A stretch of 26,731 nt of DNA from Gammaproteobacteria bacterium (GTDB taxonomy: Bacteria > Pseudomonadota > Gammaproteobacteria > Eutrophobiales > Eutrophobiaceae). Below are positions 16,215 through 23,509 of the stretch, piece after piece (positions within the stretch are counted from its first letter, which is position 1; every line of letters begins with the position of its first letter). The notes under the pieces were generated by a model. It ran no database searches. It saw only the letters and a list, made by a program, of their open reading frames with translations, and was not told where the DNA came from. The DNA lies in assembly GCA_003645215.1 (NCBI GenBank), contig QNEM01000006.1:1-26731 (forward strand), in the 5' to 3' direction. A program made the translations under genes and the position numbers.

Positions 16215-18224
16215 TTAAAATTCCCCGGCTTTCTTAATACCGTGTTTTTTTACCTTTCGGTACAGGGTGCCTTTTGCGATACCCAGAAGTTTTGCAGCCT
16301 GGGTCATATTACCATTAGTTTGTTTAATACCAGCCTCGATGGTTTGCCGTTCAGCAGAATCCAGGCTTGCTGCTGGCTGAGTTGACAGATTCAGATGAGA
16401 TTCAGAAGTCATTCCCGATTCATCCCTCAGGTATTCATCAGGTAAATCTTCTATCGACAGTGTTTCGTTATCTGACATGAAACACATACATTCAACCACA
16501 TTAACCAGTTCCCTGATGTTTCCAGGCCACTCCCTGTTTTTTAGTGTGGTCAGGAGTGATGGGGAAATATATTTGGGAACAATTGTATGTGCTTTTCTTG
16601 TACGTTCCAGTACCAGTTGTGCAATCCCTTCAATATCTTCATGACGCCCCGAAAGCGGGTCAAGACTAATGGTGATTGTAGACAGGCGAAAGTATAAATC
16701 TTTTCTGAACCGGTTTTCGGCGACCAGTCTTTTAAGTTCCAGGTTCGTCGCAGAAATAAGCCTGAAATCGACCTGGATGGGTTTAATCGCACCAACGCGA
16801 TATATCACGCGTTCCTGTAAAACCCGCAGGAAAACGGGCTGGATTTCAATAGGCATTTCACCGATTTCATCCAGGAAAAGGGTACCACCGTTTGCAGCTT
16901 CTATTTTACCTTGCATGCCACCTTTTTTTGCACCGGTAAATGCGCCCTCAACATAGCCAAATAATTCACTGTTTAAAATATCCCGGGTAAAAGCACCACA
17001 ATTGAGATCGATCAAGGGACCATCGGAATAATTACTAGAGTCGTGTATGGCCCGGGCAAAAAGGTCTTTGCCGATTCCGGTCTGTCCCTGTATTAATATT
17101 GGCAATGGTGTAGAGGCTGCCTGTCGCGCCTTATTTGCACTGGCCTTAAACGAGTCGCTCTTGCCGTAAATCTTACTGAATGGATCGGTATTAGATTTTA
17201 ACTTATTTGGTAGTGCCGCCCTGTCGGGATACAGGTGACTTACATTTTTGTGGGCAGGGACATGTAGCTGAAATCCCAGGATGTCATTACCATCTTTAAC
17301 CGGTTCTACCCAGTCACCCGATATCCAGAGGCCGGCATCATGAGGATAGATGATTTCTTCACCACCAAATTGTTCCATCGATATGCGGCATTTTGATGAT
17401 GGGTCATAGTCTATACCTAAAGAATTGAGTACAGATGTCACATTTTGAGAATAATTGATCAATCTACCTTGCTTATCGAAAAGCAGGTTCCCGGAATTGC
17501 GGTAATTGCCATGATGATCACTGCAATTTTCCTGAATTTCATTCCATTGTTCCAGGGTGTTATTGGCCAGACTGGTTTGTATCTGACCGGCCCAGGCCAC
17601 CACCAATGGGATATGATATTTATCAAATATCTTGCGTAAGCCGGAGATATCAATGATACCAATCATCTGATTGTCGTAGGGGTCAGTAATGACACTGGCT
17701 GTACAGGTCCATGGTTTAAAGGCCTGGATGAAATGTTCTTCACCGTGGACTTGAGTCGTATTACCTGTGGCAATTGTTGTACCTACTGCATTGGAGCCAG
17801 TCATCACTTCTTTCCAACCGCTGCCTGGAGTCAATCCAATAGCATGGGCATCATCGAGTGTTTTATCATCACCAACGACCTTCAGGTTCAGACCTTGATA
17901 ATCGGTCAGAAACAGGACGGTTTCCATACCACGCAGTAGTGAATTGGCCTGTTCCAAAACTGGTCTTGCACAATTCATGAGGTCATTGTTCCTCGTACGC
18001 AGAGTGTGCAAGCTGCCCTCAGAAGCAAATAAGGGGGCACTCTGTTGTTCTGGATTGACACCATGGGACAGGCTGCGTTGCCAGGAATCGGCGATCAAAT
18101 TACGGACGGTGAGATTATCTTTGTCGCCATCGGAACCGAGGAAGTGATCCCAGGCACGGTCAACCTCCTTCTGTGAATAAGAAGTGGTATTGCTTTTAGG
18201 CTTTATTGTTTTGGAAACGGGCAA
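16215..18224 (-). CDS. AcoR-like sigma54-dependent transcriptional activator
   Basis: A 669-residue enhancer-binding protein of the AcoR type. The N-terminal part (about 60-200) is a GAF-like ligand-sensing region ('VGTTIATGNTTQVHGEEHF'), with a PAS-like segment after it. The AAA+ domain has Walker A 'GQTGIGKD' (380-387), the sigma54-contacting 'GAFTGA' (427-432) and Walker B 'GGTLFLDEIGE'. The C-terminus is a Fis-type helix-turn-helix ('NMTQAAKLLGIAKGTLYRK', about 639-657). There is no receiver domain, so it should respond directly to a small molecule, probably the ketone or an intermediate, rather than to a kinase. All motifs needed for sigma54 activation are intact. It is expected to drive the promoter at 3261 and the similar elements at 18584 and 26097. 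A GGAG site lies upstream of its ATG on the minus strand. Confidence 0.92.
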   Translation of the reverse strand: MPVSKTIKPKSNTTSYSQKEVDRAWDHFLGSDGDKDNLTVRNLIADSWQRSLSHGVNPEQQSAPLFASEGSLHTLRTRNNDLMNCARPVLEQANSLLRGMETVLFLTDYQGLNLKVVGDDKTLDDAHAIGLTPGSGWKEVMTGSNAVGTTIATGNTTQVHGEEHFIQAFKPWTCTASVITDPYDNQMIGIIDISGLRKIFDKYHIPLVVAWAGQIQTSLANNTLEQWNEIQENCSDHHGNYRNSGNLLFDKQGRLINYSQNVTSVLNSLGIDYDPSSKCRISMEQFGGEEIIYPHDAGLWISGDWVEPVKDGNDILGFQLHVPAHKNVSHLYPDRAALPNKLKSNTDPFSKIYGKSDSFKASANKARQAASTPLPILIQGQTGIGKDLFARAIHDSSNYSDGPLIDLNCGAFTRDILNSELFGYVEGAFTGAKKGGMQGKIEAANGGTLFLDEIGEMPIEIQPVFLRVLQERVIYRVGAIKPIQVDFRLISATNLELKRLVAENRFRKDLYFRLSTITISLDPLSGRHEDIEGIAQLVLERTRKAHTIVPKYISPSLLTTLKNREWPGNIRELVNVVECMCFMSDNETLSIEDLPDEYLRDESGMTSESHLNLSTQPAASLDSAERQTIEAGIKQTNGNMTQAAKLLGIAKGTLYRKVKKHGIKKAGEF

Positions 18225-18435
18225 TCTACATATACTCCAACTGTCTTGATTTGCTACGATATGATGCTGATGTGACTAATTTACTTCCTTTTACAAGCGA
18301 AATTGATTTAAATCCCAACAGCATTATCGTCGACAACATATTAGTGATGCTAGCTTTATTGCAGCACATAAACCAACTTTATCCACATTTAATGTCGACA
18401 ATCTGGTTTGGCTACTTTCATGTTCTAGCAATTAT

Positions 18436-18495
18436 ACCGTTCTAGAATCATTCCTACCGTTCTATATTTATTCAGTTCTGTTCAATTATAGAACG
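18436..18495. promoter_or_regulatory. Array of activator-type binding sites (ACCGTTCTA repeats)
   Basis: TACCGTTCTA occurs twice exactly 20 bp apart (18435-18444 and 18455-18464). CGTTCTATA at 18458-18466 is repeated as a perfect inverted copy, TATAGAACG, at 18487-18495. More GTTC/GAAC half-sites lie between and beside them (18422, 18475, 18480). The helical phasing and the mixed orientation are typical of enhancer sites for a dimeric or oligomeric activator. The right edge is 89 bp upstream of the -24-like box at 18584, the usual distance for a sigma54 enhancer. It may also let the adjacent regulator control its own gene. Binding by that regulator is inferred. Confidence 0.6.
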
Positions 18496-18583
18496 AACAT
18501 ATCATCAAATCTACCACTCTTCCACACATGTAAATGCATATGAAACAAAGAGTTATGTTTTAAAGTATACAGTTTAATGTATT

Positions 18584-18599
18584 TGGCATAGAAATTGTC
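18584..18599 (+). promoter_or_regulatory. Sigma54-like -24/-12 element facing the transport genes
   Basis: TGGCATAGAAATTGTC has the -24 GG and the -12 TTG at correct spacing, but T instead of C at the GC position. On its own it would be marginal. It gains weight because 16 of 17 bases are identical to the element before the CoA-transferase gene (26095-26111) and because it lies 89 bp downstream of the site array. Transcription would start near 18611, far (about 670 nt) from the porin ATG. Confidence 0.5.
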
Positions 18600-18660
18600 G
18601 CTAAATTAGATAACCGTAATAGAAGCTGAAGCTTTGCTTGTTGTCAGATTAGTTTTAGCG

Positions 18661-18678
18661 AGCTGCATTACAGCAGCT
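18661..18678. repeat. Short GC-containing hairpin in the leader
   Basis: AGCTGC, a six-base loop, then GCAGCT form a perfect 6-bp stem about 50 nt downstream of the predicted start at 18611. No T-tract follows, so it is not a standard terminator. It might be an RNA structure or chance. Confidence 0.3.
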
Positions 18679-18748
18679 ATCTTGGGTGTATAAAACATAC
18701 AAGAAATTTAGCTACCTAATACTTAATTATGGTATCGAAATTTTGCTC

Positions 18749-18931
18749 ATGGATATTCGCGATAAGCATCTAGCCAGGCGTCACCGACTGCGGCTTGAGT
18801 TATCTCGTCACTTGCCAGTGGCAATACAGAAAAGTCTGGGCCAGGCTACAATTAGCGCCGCCAAAGAGCACAGAACAGGTTTTTTGATGTTAGCACGGTG
18901 TCTAAATTGCTTAAATGAGATTAGAAAGTGA
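18749..18931 (+). CDS. Possible small basic protein (60 codons), unrecognised
   Basis: An ATG-initiated frame of 60 residues rich in Arg, Lys and Leu ('KHLARRHRLRLELSRHLP'), with two Cys near the end ('CLNCLNE'). Its base composition is visibly less AT-rich than the surrounding DNA, a hint of real or former coding sequence. There is no good ribosome binding site before the ATG. An upstream in-frame ATG at 18686 would extend it by 21 residues, but into AT-rich sequence that looks non-coding. It sits in the leader downstream of the -24/-12-like element, so it could be the first gene of the transport transcript, a leader peptide, or the remnant of a larger gene. I do not recognise a family. Confidence 0.3.
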   Translation: MDIRDKHLARRHRLRLELSRHLPVAIQKSLGQATISAAKEHRTGFLMLARCLNCLNEIRK

Positions 18932-19277
18932 ATGAATAATATATATTGATGTTACACAATAGCAGTATCCAAGCCAGACAAAAAATCTGCAACTGTATGA
19001 ATTTTGTACGGTATTGCCCAAAGTTAAGGAGTATTAACGTTCAATATTGGCACGGTTTTAATTATATATATGCATATATCATTATATAATATCCATATAT
19101 AACAATAAGATAGTATGGTAGGCAAGCAAATTAATGTAGTTGGTATAGATATTGATTGTATATCTTAGTCATGTATTGCACGATTGTTAGATTGAATGAG
19201 AGCTTAATTTAAAGTTTAAATTCATTTATTATAAAGTAGTGTTACGGGGCTGAAATATATCTTAGGGGGAGAAGTAC

Positions 19278-20894
19278 ATGTTTATTAGAAATTACACCAA
19301 TATTTTAAAGATTGTTGGCTTGATAATGTGTTTTTCTGGATGGTTAATTACCAGTCCAGTACAGGCTGGAACAGATGAATGGGAATTCAACGTCAGTGGT
19401 TATCTGCGCTCGTATACGGGCGTTCTTCTCGATGATAATGATGAGACACAAGGCAATGATACATGGGAAATAAACATGGCCAGGGGCACCTTTCTCCTCG
19501 ACTTTGATGCCTATACAGGCCCACTGTCATGGAAGCTGATTACACGTTATGACCTGGAACATAAGACCGACTACCTGTCTGAACTGGAAAGATTAACTGA
19601 ATTGCAATCCCCTGGAGGTACCGCAACCTCTGGTAGATATCTGGATCAGTACCAGACCGATACCGTGCAGGAGTTTTTTCGCGAGTACTATGTCGATTTT
19701 ACGCCTATGAAAAATGTCGATATGCGTATTGGTAAGCAGCAACTGGTCTGGGGTGAAAGTGATTTCTTTCAAGCCATGGATCTGGTGCACGGCTTTGATT
19801 ATCGCTGGAGATTATTCTTCGAGAATAATGAAGACTGGCGTAAACCGTTGTTTCTGATTAACACAGTTATTGATGTTCCCAAGTATAATGGTAGCTTGAA
19901 TACTTTTGTGCGCCCCGGACTTGATAACAAAGAGGCTATTGGTAGTAATTTCAATATTGAGGGTGGTCGCTGGATCCCACATCCATATCGCGGCGTAGAT
20001 TTTACTGCATTTACACAATATAACGCTTACGAAAATGATGAAGGTGATCAGGATGATCCCACGTATGGTGCACGGTGGACCGGTAATGCTGGTTCTATAG
20101 GATATTCCGTTGCATATATGCACGTCTTTAACCCTGCGCCCATTATGAACCCTGCTGTTAACTCAGGGGTGCCCGGCGCATTTGGTGTTACCTCAATGAG
20201 ACAATACGGTAATGTGGCCGAGAACCAGGTTCTTGGAGACTGGGTCTACCCGATTATCAATGTCCTGGGTTTTAGTGTTAACGGTTATTCACAAAAGATT
20301 GATTCAACACTAAGTGCTGAATTTACCTGGACTCCGGACAAACCCTTTAACTTTGGTAATTTGGAATCATCATTACCAGGGTGGGGTGGTGTTAAAGAAA
20401 GAGATACGATAGCCATCATGCTGCGTATTGATAAAGAGCTTAAGTTAGGTAAATGGCTGAAAACCAATCGCCCATCACTGTCCAGTATCCAGTTGTTTGA
20501 TACCTGGATTGTAAATCATGATAAAGAAGATGAAATTGTTGAATTTGCATCATTTGGGGCAAAGAAAAAGGAACACACAGCGTATCTAACCTTGTTTACT
20601 TTGTTGAATTACAAGCGTGACACCATCAATCCTTCGCTTGTCGTCGGCACTGACCTGAGCAATGGTGGTGGCTTTGTTATTCCTGCTCTCGAGGTTGTCG
20701 TTGGTGATGGCTGGCGCTTCAAGGCGGAGGCTAATTTGTGGTGGGCTAGTGATGAGAAAGAACCTTCAGGACTCAAACCTGGCGGCGCTGGGGACCATCT
20801 TAATCCTTTAGGCACCCCTGAAAATAAAGCATCATTTTTTGACTGGTTTGCCAGTGATAATCAGCTGGTGTTCAAAGTCACAAGACAATATTAA
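19278..20894 (+). CDS. DUF1302 family outer-membrane beta-barrel protein
   Basis: A 538-residue protein with a signal peptide (hydrophobic 'IVGLIMCFSGWLITSPVQA', cleavage likely after VQA near residue 30). The body is rich in aromatic, amphipathic strands ('WKLITRYDLEH', 'MRIGKQQLVWGESDFFQAMD') and ends in an aromatic residue (VTRQY), as outer-membrane barrels do. The 'GKQQLVWGESD' region and the overall length fit DUF1302 (PF06980). These proteins are usually encoded with a DUF1329 protein and an RND transporter beside genes for degradation of hydrophobic compounds, which implies transport of the substrate across the outer membrane; the mechanism is unproven. A GGGGGAG site lies just upstream. 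It probably leads the transport transcript with the DUF1329 gene 16 bp downstream. Confidence 0.85.
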   Translation: MFIRNYTNILKIVGLIMCFSGWLITSPVQAGTDEWEFNVSGYLRSYTGVLLDDNDETQGNDTWEINMARGTFLLDFDAYTGPLSWKLITRYDLEHKTDYLSELERLTELQSPGGTATSGRYLDQYQTDTVQEFFREYYVDFTPMKNVDMRIGKQQLVWGESDFFQAMDLVHGFDYRWRLFFENNEDWRKPLFLINTVIDVPKYNGSLNTFVRPGLDNKEAIGSNFNIEGGRWIPHPYRGVDFTAFTQYNAYENDEGDQDDPTYGARWTGNAGSIGYSVAYMHVFNPAPIMNPAVNSGVPGAFGVTSMRQYGNVAENQVLGDWVYPIINVLGFSVNGYSQKIDSTLSAEFTWTPDKPFNFGNLESSLPGWGGVKERDTIAIMLRIDKELKLGKWLKTNRPSLSSIQLFDTWIVNHDKEDEIVEFASFGAKKKEHTAYLTLFTLLNYKRDTINPSLVVGTDLSNGGGFVIPALEVVVGDGWRFKAEANLWWASDEKEPSGLKPGGAGDHLNPLGTPENKASFFDWFASDNQLVFKVTRQY

Positions 20895-20910
20895 TAGGAG
20901 AATACACAAC

Positions 20911-22191
20911 ATGAACAGGAATATATTTTTTGCATCATTAGTGTCCCTTGGGATGTTGATCGTTGCACCAATAAGCAGTATGGCTGCTGAAGAGATGCCC
21001 GAAGGCACAGTGCTTACAGCTGAGAATCTTGACCAATTCATCAACATGGAATTTGAAGGCAAACGCGTCGGAGACATGCTCCCGGAGCGTCTGGAGTGGA
21101 TGATCCGTGAACGTCAATTAAAAATGCCAATTGTGCACTCTGTGCCTATCGAAATGGATGAGAAATACATGCAGGCGACCCAGGATGGTAAAGCTAGTGT
21201 GGTATACGATCCTGCCACCCGTCAGGCAACAGGCTGGAAGGCAGGCATGTTCTTCGATCCACAGGACATTGATCTCAACGATCCGGCTGCAGGTGAAAAG
21301 ATCATCTGGAACCTGCGTGGGCCTACCTACGGCGCCACTATGGATTTACGTCACATCTCCTTCGTTTTTATCGATGGTAAAAAAGGTGTAGAGCGAATTC
21401 AACGTTGGTGGTCACGTCGTTATTATATGGAAGGTCGTTTAGATGGCGGCCCAGTGGTGGAAGGCGATGGTGATATTATGCAAAAAACCATTTTGGTGGC
21501 TTCCAGTCCTCAGGATATTAAAGGGCTGGGCACCTTCTCTATTCGCTATAACGATCCGAGTGCGAAGAGACCGGATGATACCTGGGCCTATCTGAAGTCT
21601 GTACGTCGTGCGCGCCGTTTAACTGGGTCAGCCTGGATGGATCCTATCGGTGGTACGGTACAGCTTTATGATGATTGGGACATCTGGGATGCGGTACCTA
21701 CCAAGTATAAATCAAATACCTTGATTGAAAAACGCTGGGTATTCGCAGTTGCTCATAGCCCTGATATTAGTGTTGATTTAGAGCATAAGGGCAGCATTAA
21801 AGAGTTTCCAAGCGTGGGTATGGATATTCCTCCTTACTACTATCCAGCACCACATATTAATTGGGAGCCTCGTGAAGTGTTTGTGGTAGAAGGTATACCA
21901 CCTGATGGTCATCCTTACAGTAAAAAGATCGTTTACATGGAAGTTGATTGGCCACGTCCTTATCTAGGTGAAGCCTATGATCAGAATGGCAAGTTCTGGA
22001 AGTTCTTTATCTTCCAAAATCGCCCGGACATAGGTGATGATGGTTATAAGGCAGTAATGCCTGTAGTTGGGCACGTGATTGACTACAAGGCCAATTTCTC
22101 CACCACCTGGTCTTCAAATATGAAGTCTAACCCGGATGGTGTGGAAGCTGATGATGTGACACTTAAGCAACTGGTTAAGATTGCACGTTAA
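20911..22191 (+). CDS. DUF1329 family secreted protein
   Basis: A 426-residue protein with a signal peptide ('FFASLVSLGMLIVAPISSMA', cleavage before AEE) and no lipobox Cys. It has the DUF1329 (PF07044) pattern: 'MPEGTVLTAENLDQF', a central 'LVASSPQDIKGLGTFSIRY' and 'DDTWAYLKSVRRARRLTGSAWMDPIGGT', then a Trp- and Tyr-rich C-terminal half. The fold is related to LolA/LolB-like lipid carriers, so it may ferry a hydrophobic ligand through the periplasm with the DUF1302 barrel; this is inference. I chose the ATG at 20911, which has an AGGAG site and begins the signal peptide. The upstream in-frame ATG at 20839 lies inside the barrel gene and would mask the signal. The gap to the DUF1302 gene is 16 bp, and a strong hairpin follows its stop. 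Confidence 0.88.
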   Translation: MNRNIFFASLVSLGMLIVAPISSMAAEEMPEGTVLTAENLDQFINMEFEGKRVGDMLPERLEWMIRERQLKMPIVHSVPIEMDEKYMQATQDGKASVVYDPATRQATGWKAGMFFDPQDIDLNDPAAGEKIIWNLRGPTYGATMDLRHISFVFIDGKKGVERIQRWWSRRYYMEGRLDGGPVVEGDGDIMQKTILVASSPQDIKGLGTFSIRYNDPSAKRPDDTWAYLKSVRRARRLTGSAWMDPIGGTVQLYDDWDIWDAVPTKYKSNTLIEKRWVFAVAHSPDISVDLEHKGSIKEFPSVGMDIPPYYYPAPHINWEPREVFVVEGIPPDGHPYSKKIVYMEVDWPRPYLGEAYDQNGKFWKFFIFQNRPDIGDDGYKAVMPVVGHVIDYKANFSTTWSSNMKSNPDGVEADDVTLKQLVKIAR

Positions 22192-22221
22192 AGCAGTTTA
22201 ACCTCTCCCCCTCTTATGGAT

Positions 22222-22255
22222 GAGCTGCTGGATATGTCTTTATATCCAGCAGTTC
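22222..22255 (+). terminator. Strong hairpin after the DUF1329 gene
   Basis: CTGCTGGATAT (22225-22235) and ATATCCAGCAG (22242-22252) form a perfect 11-bp stem with a six-base loop; three more pairs (one of them G-T) extend it. It starts 30 bp after the DUF1329 stop and is followed by TTCCTTCT, an impure U-rich tail. It can act as a partial terminator or as a 3' mRNA stabiliser separating highly expressed barrel/DUF1329 genes from the downstream inner-membrane genes. Confidence 0.65.
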
Positions 22256-22277
22256 CTTCTATACCGATAGAACGAGA

Positions 22278-22302
22278 ATTACGTCCATTAAGAGCACGTA
22301 AT
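22278..22302. repeat. ATTACGT inverted repeat next to a GATAGAACGA element
   Basis: ATTACGT and ACGTAAT form a perfect 7-bp inverted repeat with an 11-bp spacer. GATAGAACGA just upstream (22266-22275) shares nine bases with the inverted member of the 18.4-kb array. This may be an operator before the Ycf48/RND pair, but no -24/-12 promoter is evident downstream. Confidence 0.3.
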
Positions 22303-22360
22303 AAGGAAGACTTTGGCTAATTAATTAATACACGATTTTTATGGACTTAGTGTTGTTATT

Positions 22361-23434
22361 ATGAACATAGCAGATAAAGAAAGAACCGGGGATCAGGGCA
22401 CCGATACCGGGATTAAAGATACAAAAGTTGGTCAAAAAATAGTACGCAGTCTACTGTCATTAGTGCCCTGGGTTATTGTGGGTGGATTGTTATGGGCAGG
22501 TATATTCGTAAAGCCTAATGTAACAATTGAAGAAGTCACACCACCCGCTATCGAAAGAAGAGACAGAATCTATGGTGTTTCCGCTGTAACTCCCAGGATC
22601 CTGTGGATAGTGGGTAACTATGGAAAAATTCTCCGCAGTGAAGATAGAGGTGCAAGCTGGTCTCTGCAGAAAACTCCAAACCAGAATCACTTACAGGACA
22701 TTTCGTCATGGGATGAATCACGTGCAATTGCTGTTGGCAATGGTGGTGTGGTGTTAATCACTGAGGATGGTGGTAATACGTGGACAGAGATTGAAGCCCC
22801 TAAATCTGAAATTGCCAACAAATTATTGAGAGTACACACTTTCGAGGGCGGCGAAGTCTGGGCTGTTGGTGAGGTAGGCATGATTATTTACTCTGATGAC
22901 TACGGAAATACATGGACACGTATGCGCGAAGAAGAAGACGTAATCATGAATGACATAGTCAAGATTAGTGATACAAAGCTTATGGTTGCAGGTGAGTACG
23001 GCCGGATATTCTGGAGCGAAGATAAAGGCAAAACATGGCAGGATACTGAAACGGATAGTCTCGGCAGTATGATGGCGATAAAATTCCGTACCGAAGAAAG
23101 TGGTGTCATGGTGGGCCTGGATGGTATCACTATGGGGACAGAAGATGCAGGCAAAACATGGACCATAATTGATAGTGCTAAATCGGGAAATTCGGAACAT
23201 CTGATGGACGTGCTGTGGTTTGATGAACTCAATAAATGGGTTGCCATTGGTAATAAAGGCACATTGGTGAAATTCTCATCTGATTTAAAGGAATTTGAGG
23301 CCGGGGTCGTGTCCGAAAGAAGTTTGTCATCCCATACCGAACTGGCTGCCGTTGATGGAGGCATAATTGTCGTCGGCGCAGGTGTCAGTTTTCTTGAATT
23401 TACAGATGGTGACCTCAGTGTTTTGGGTAAATAG
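22361..23434 (+). CDS. Ycf48-like beta-propeller protein with N-terminal membrane anchor
   Basis: A 357-residue protein with a single hydrophobic segment at about residues 31-51 ('LLSLVPWVIVGGLLWAGIFV') and then five Asp-box/BNR-type repeats: 'SEDRGASW', 'TEDGGNTW', 'SDDYGNTW', 'SEDKGKTW' and 'TEDAGKTW'. This makes a beta-propeller of the Ycf48/photosystem II assembly-factor-like family (PF14870), here anchored in the inner membrane with the propeller in the periplasm. In non-photosynthetic bacteria such proteins are common next to RND transporters of this class and are thought to be accessory subunits, so the photosynthesis name is not literal. It sits 75 bp upstream of the RND gene. The ribosome binding site is weak. 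Confidence 0.83.
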   Translation: MNIADKERTGDQGTDTGIKDTKVGQKIVRSLLSLVPWVIVGGLLWAGIFVKPNVTIEEVTPPAIERRDRIYGVSAVTPRILWIVGNYGKILRSEDRGASWSLQKTPNQNHLQDISSWDESRAIAVGNGGVVLITEDGGNTWTEIEAPKSEIANKLLRVHTFEGGEVWAVGEVGMIIYSDDYGNTWTRMREEEDVIMNDIVKISDTKLMVAGEYGRIFWSEDKGKTWQDTETDSLGSMMAIKFRTEESGVMVGLDGITMGTEDAGKTWTIIDSAKSGNSEHLMDVLWFDELNKWVAIGNKGTLVKFSSDLKEFEAGVVSERSLSSHTELAAVDGGIIVVGAGVSFLEFTDGDLSVLGK

Positions 23435-23509
23435 CCAGCACAAAAAAATAATTTTAATAAAGCTGTAACAGTCAATAACTAGCCTGGGCTTAGTTGTGGG
23501 GGAAACTGA

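Larger units (their letters stand above)
18225..19277. other. 1.05-kb regulatory region between regulator and porin genes
   Basis: Most of this region is strongly AT-rich. From left to right it holds the regulator's 5' region, an array of ACCGTTCTA-type sites (18436-18495), a -24/-12-like element (18584-18599), a hairpin (18661-18678), a possible 60-codon ORF (18749-18931) and about 340 bp of AT-rich sequence before the porin gene. A TGGCACG at 19048 lacks a matching -12 box. The ORF at 18206-18445 runs through the site array and is not believed. Confidence 0.65.

Noticed and set aside
18206..18445. Plus-strand ORF of 79 codons
   Set aside because: It begins inside the regulator gene on the other strand and runs through the site array, with no ribosome binding site or family resemblance.
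19048..19063. A further sigma54 promoter at TGGCACG before the porin gene
   Set aside because: The -24 half is perfect, but the -12 position reads AATT rather than TTGC, so it is only a half-match in AT-rich DNA.
20839..20910. Upstream start for the DUF1329 gene
   Set aside because: It lies inside the porin gene and would place 24 residues before a clear signal peptide; the ATG at 20911 has a proper ribosome binding site.
22361..23434. A photosynthesis role suggested by the Ycf48 resemblance
   Set aside because: Nothing else photosynthetic is present. Ycf48-like propellers are common beside RND transporters in non-photosynthetic bacteria.
22900..23475. Minus-strand ORF of 191 codons
   Set aside because: It is antisense to the Ycf48-like gene, whose Asp-box repeats are clear; the Ser/Pro-rich translation is an antisense artefact.
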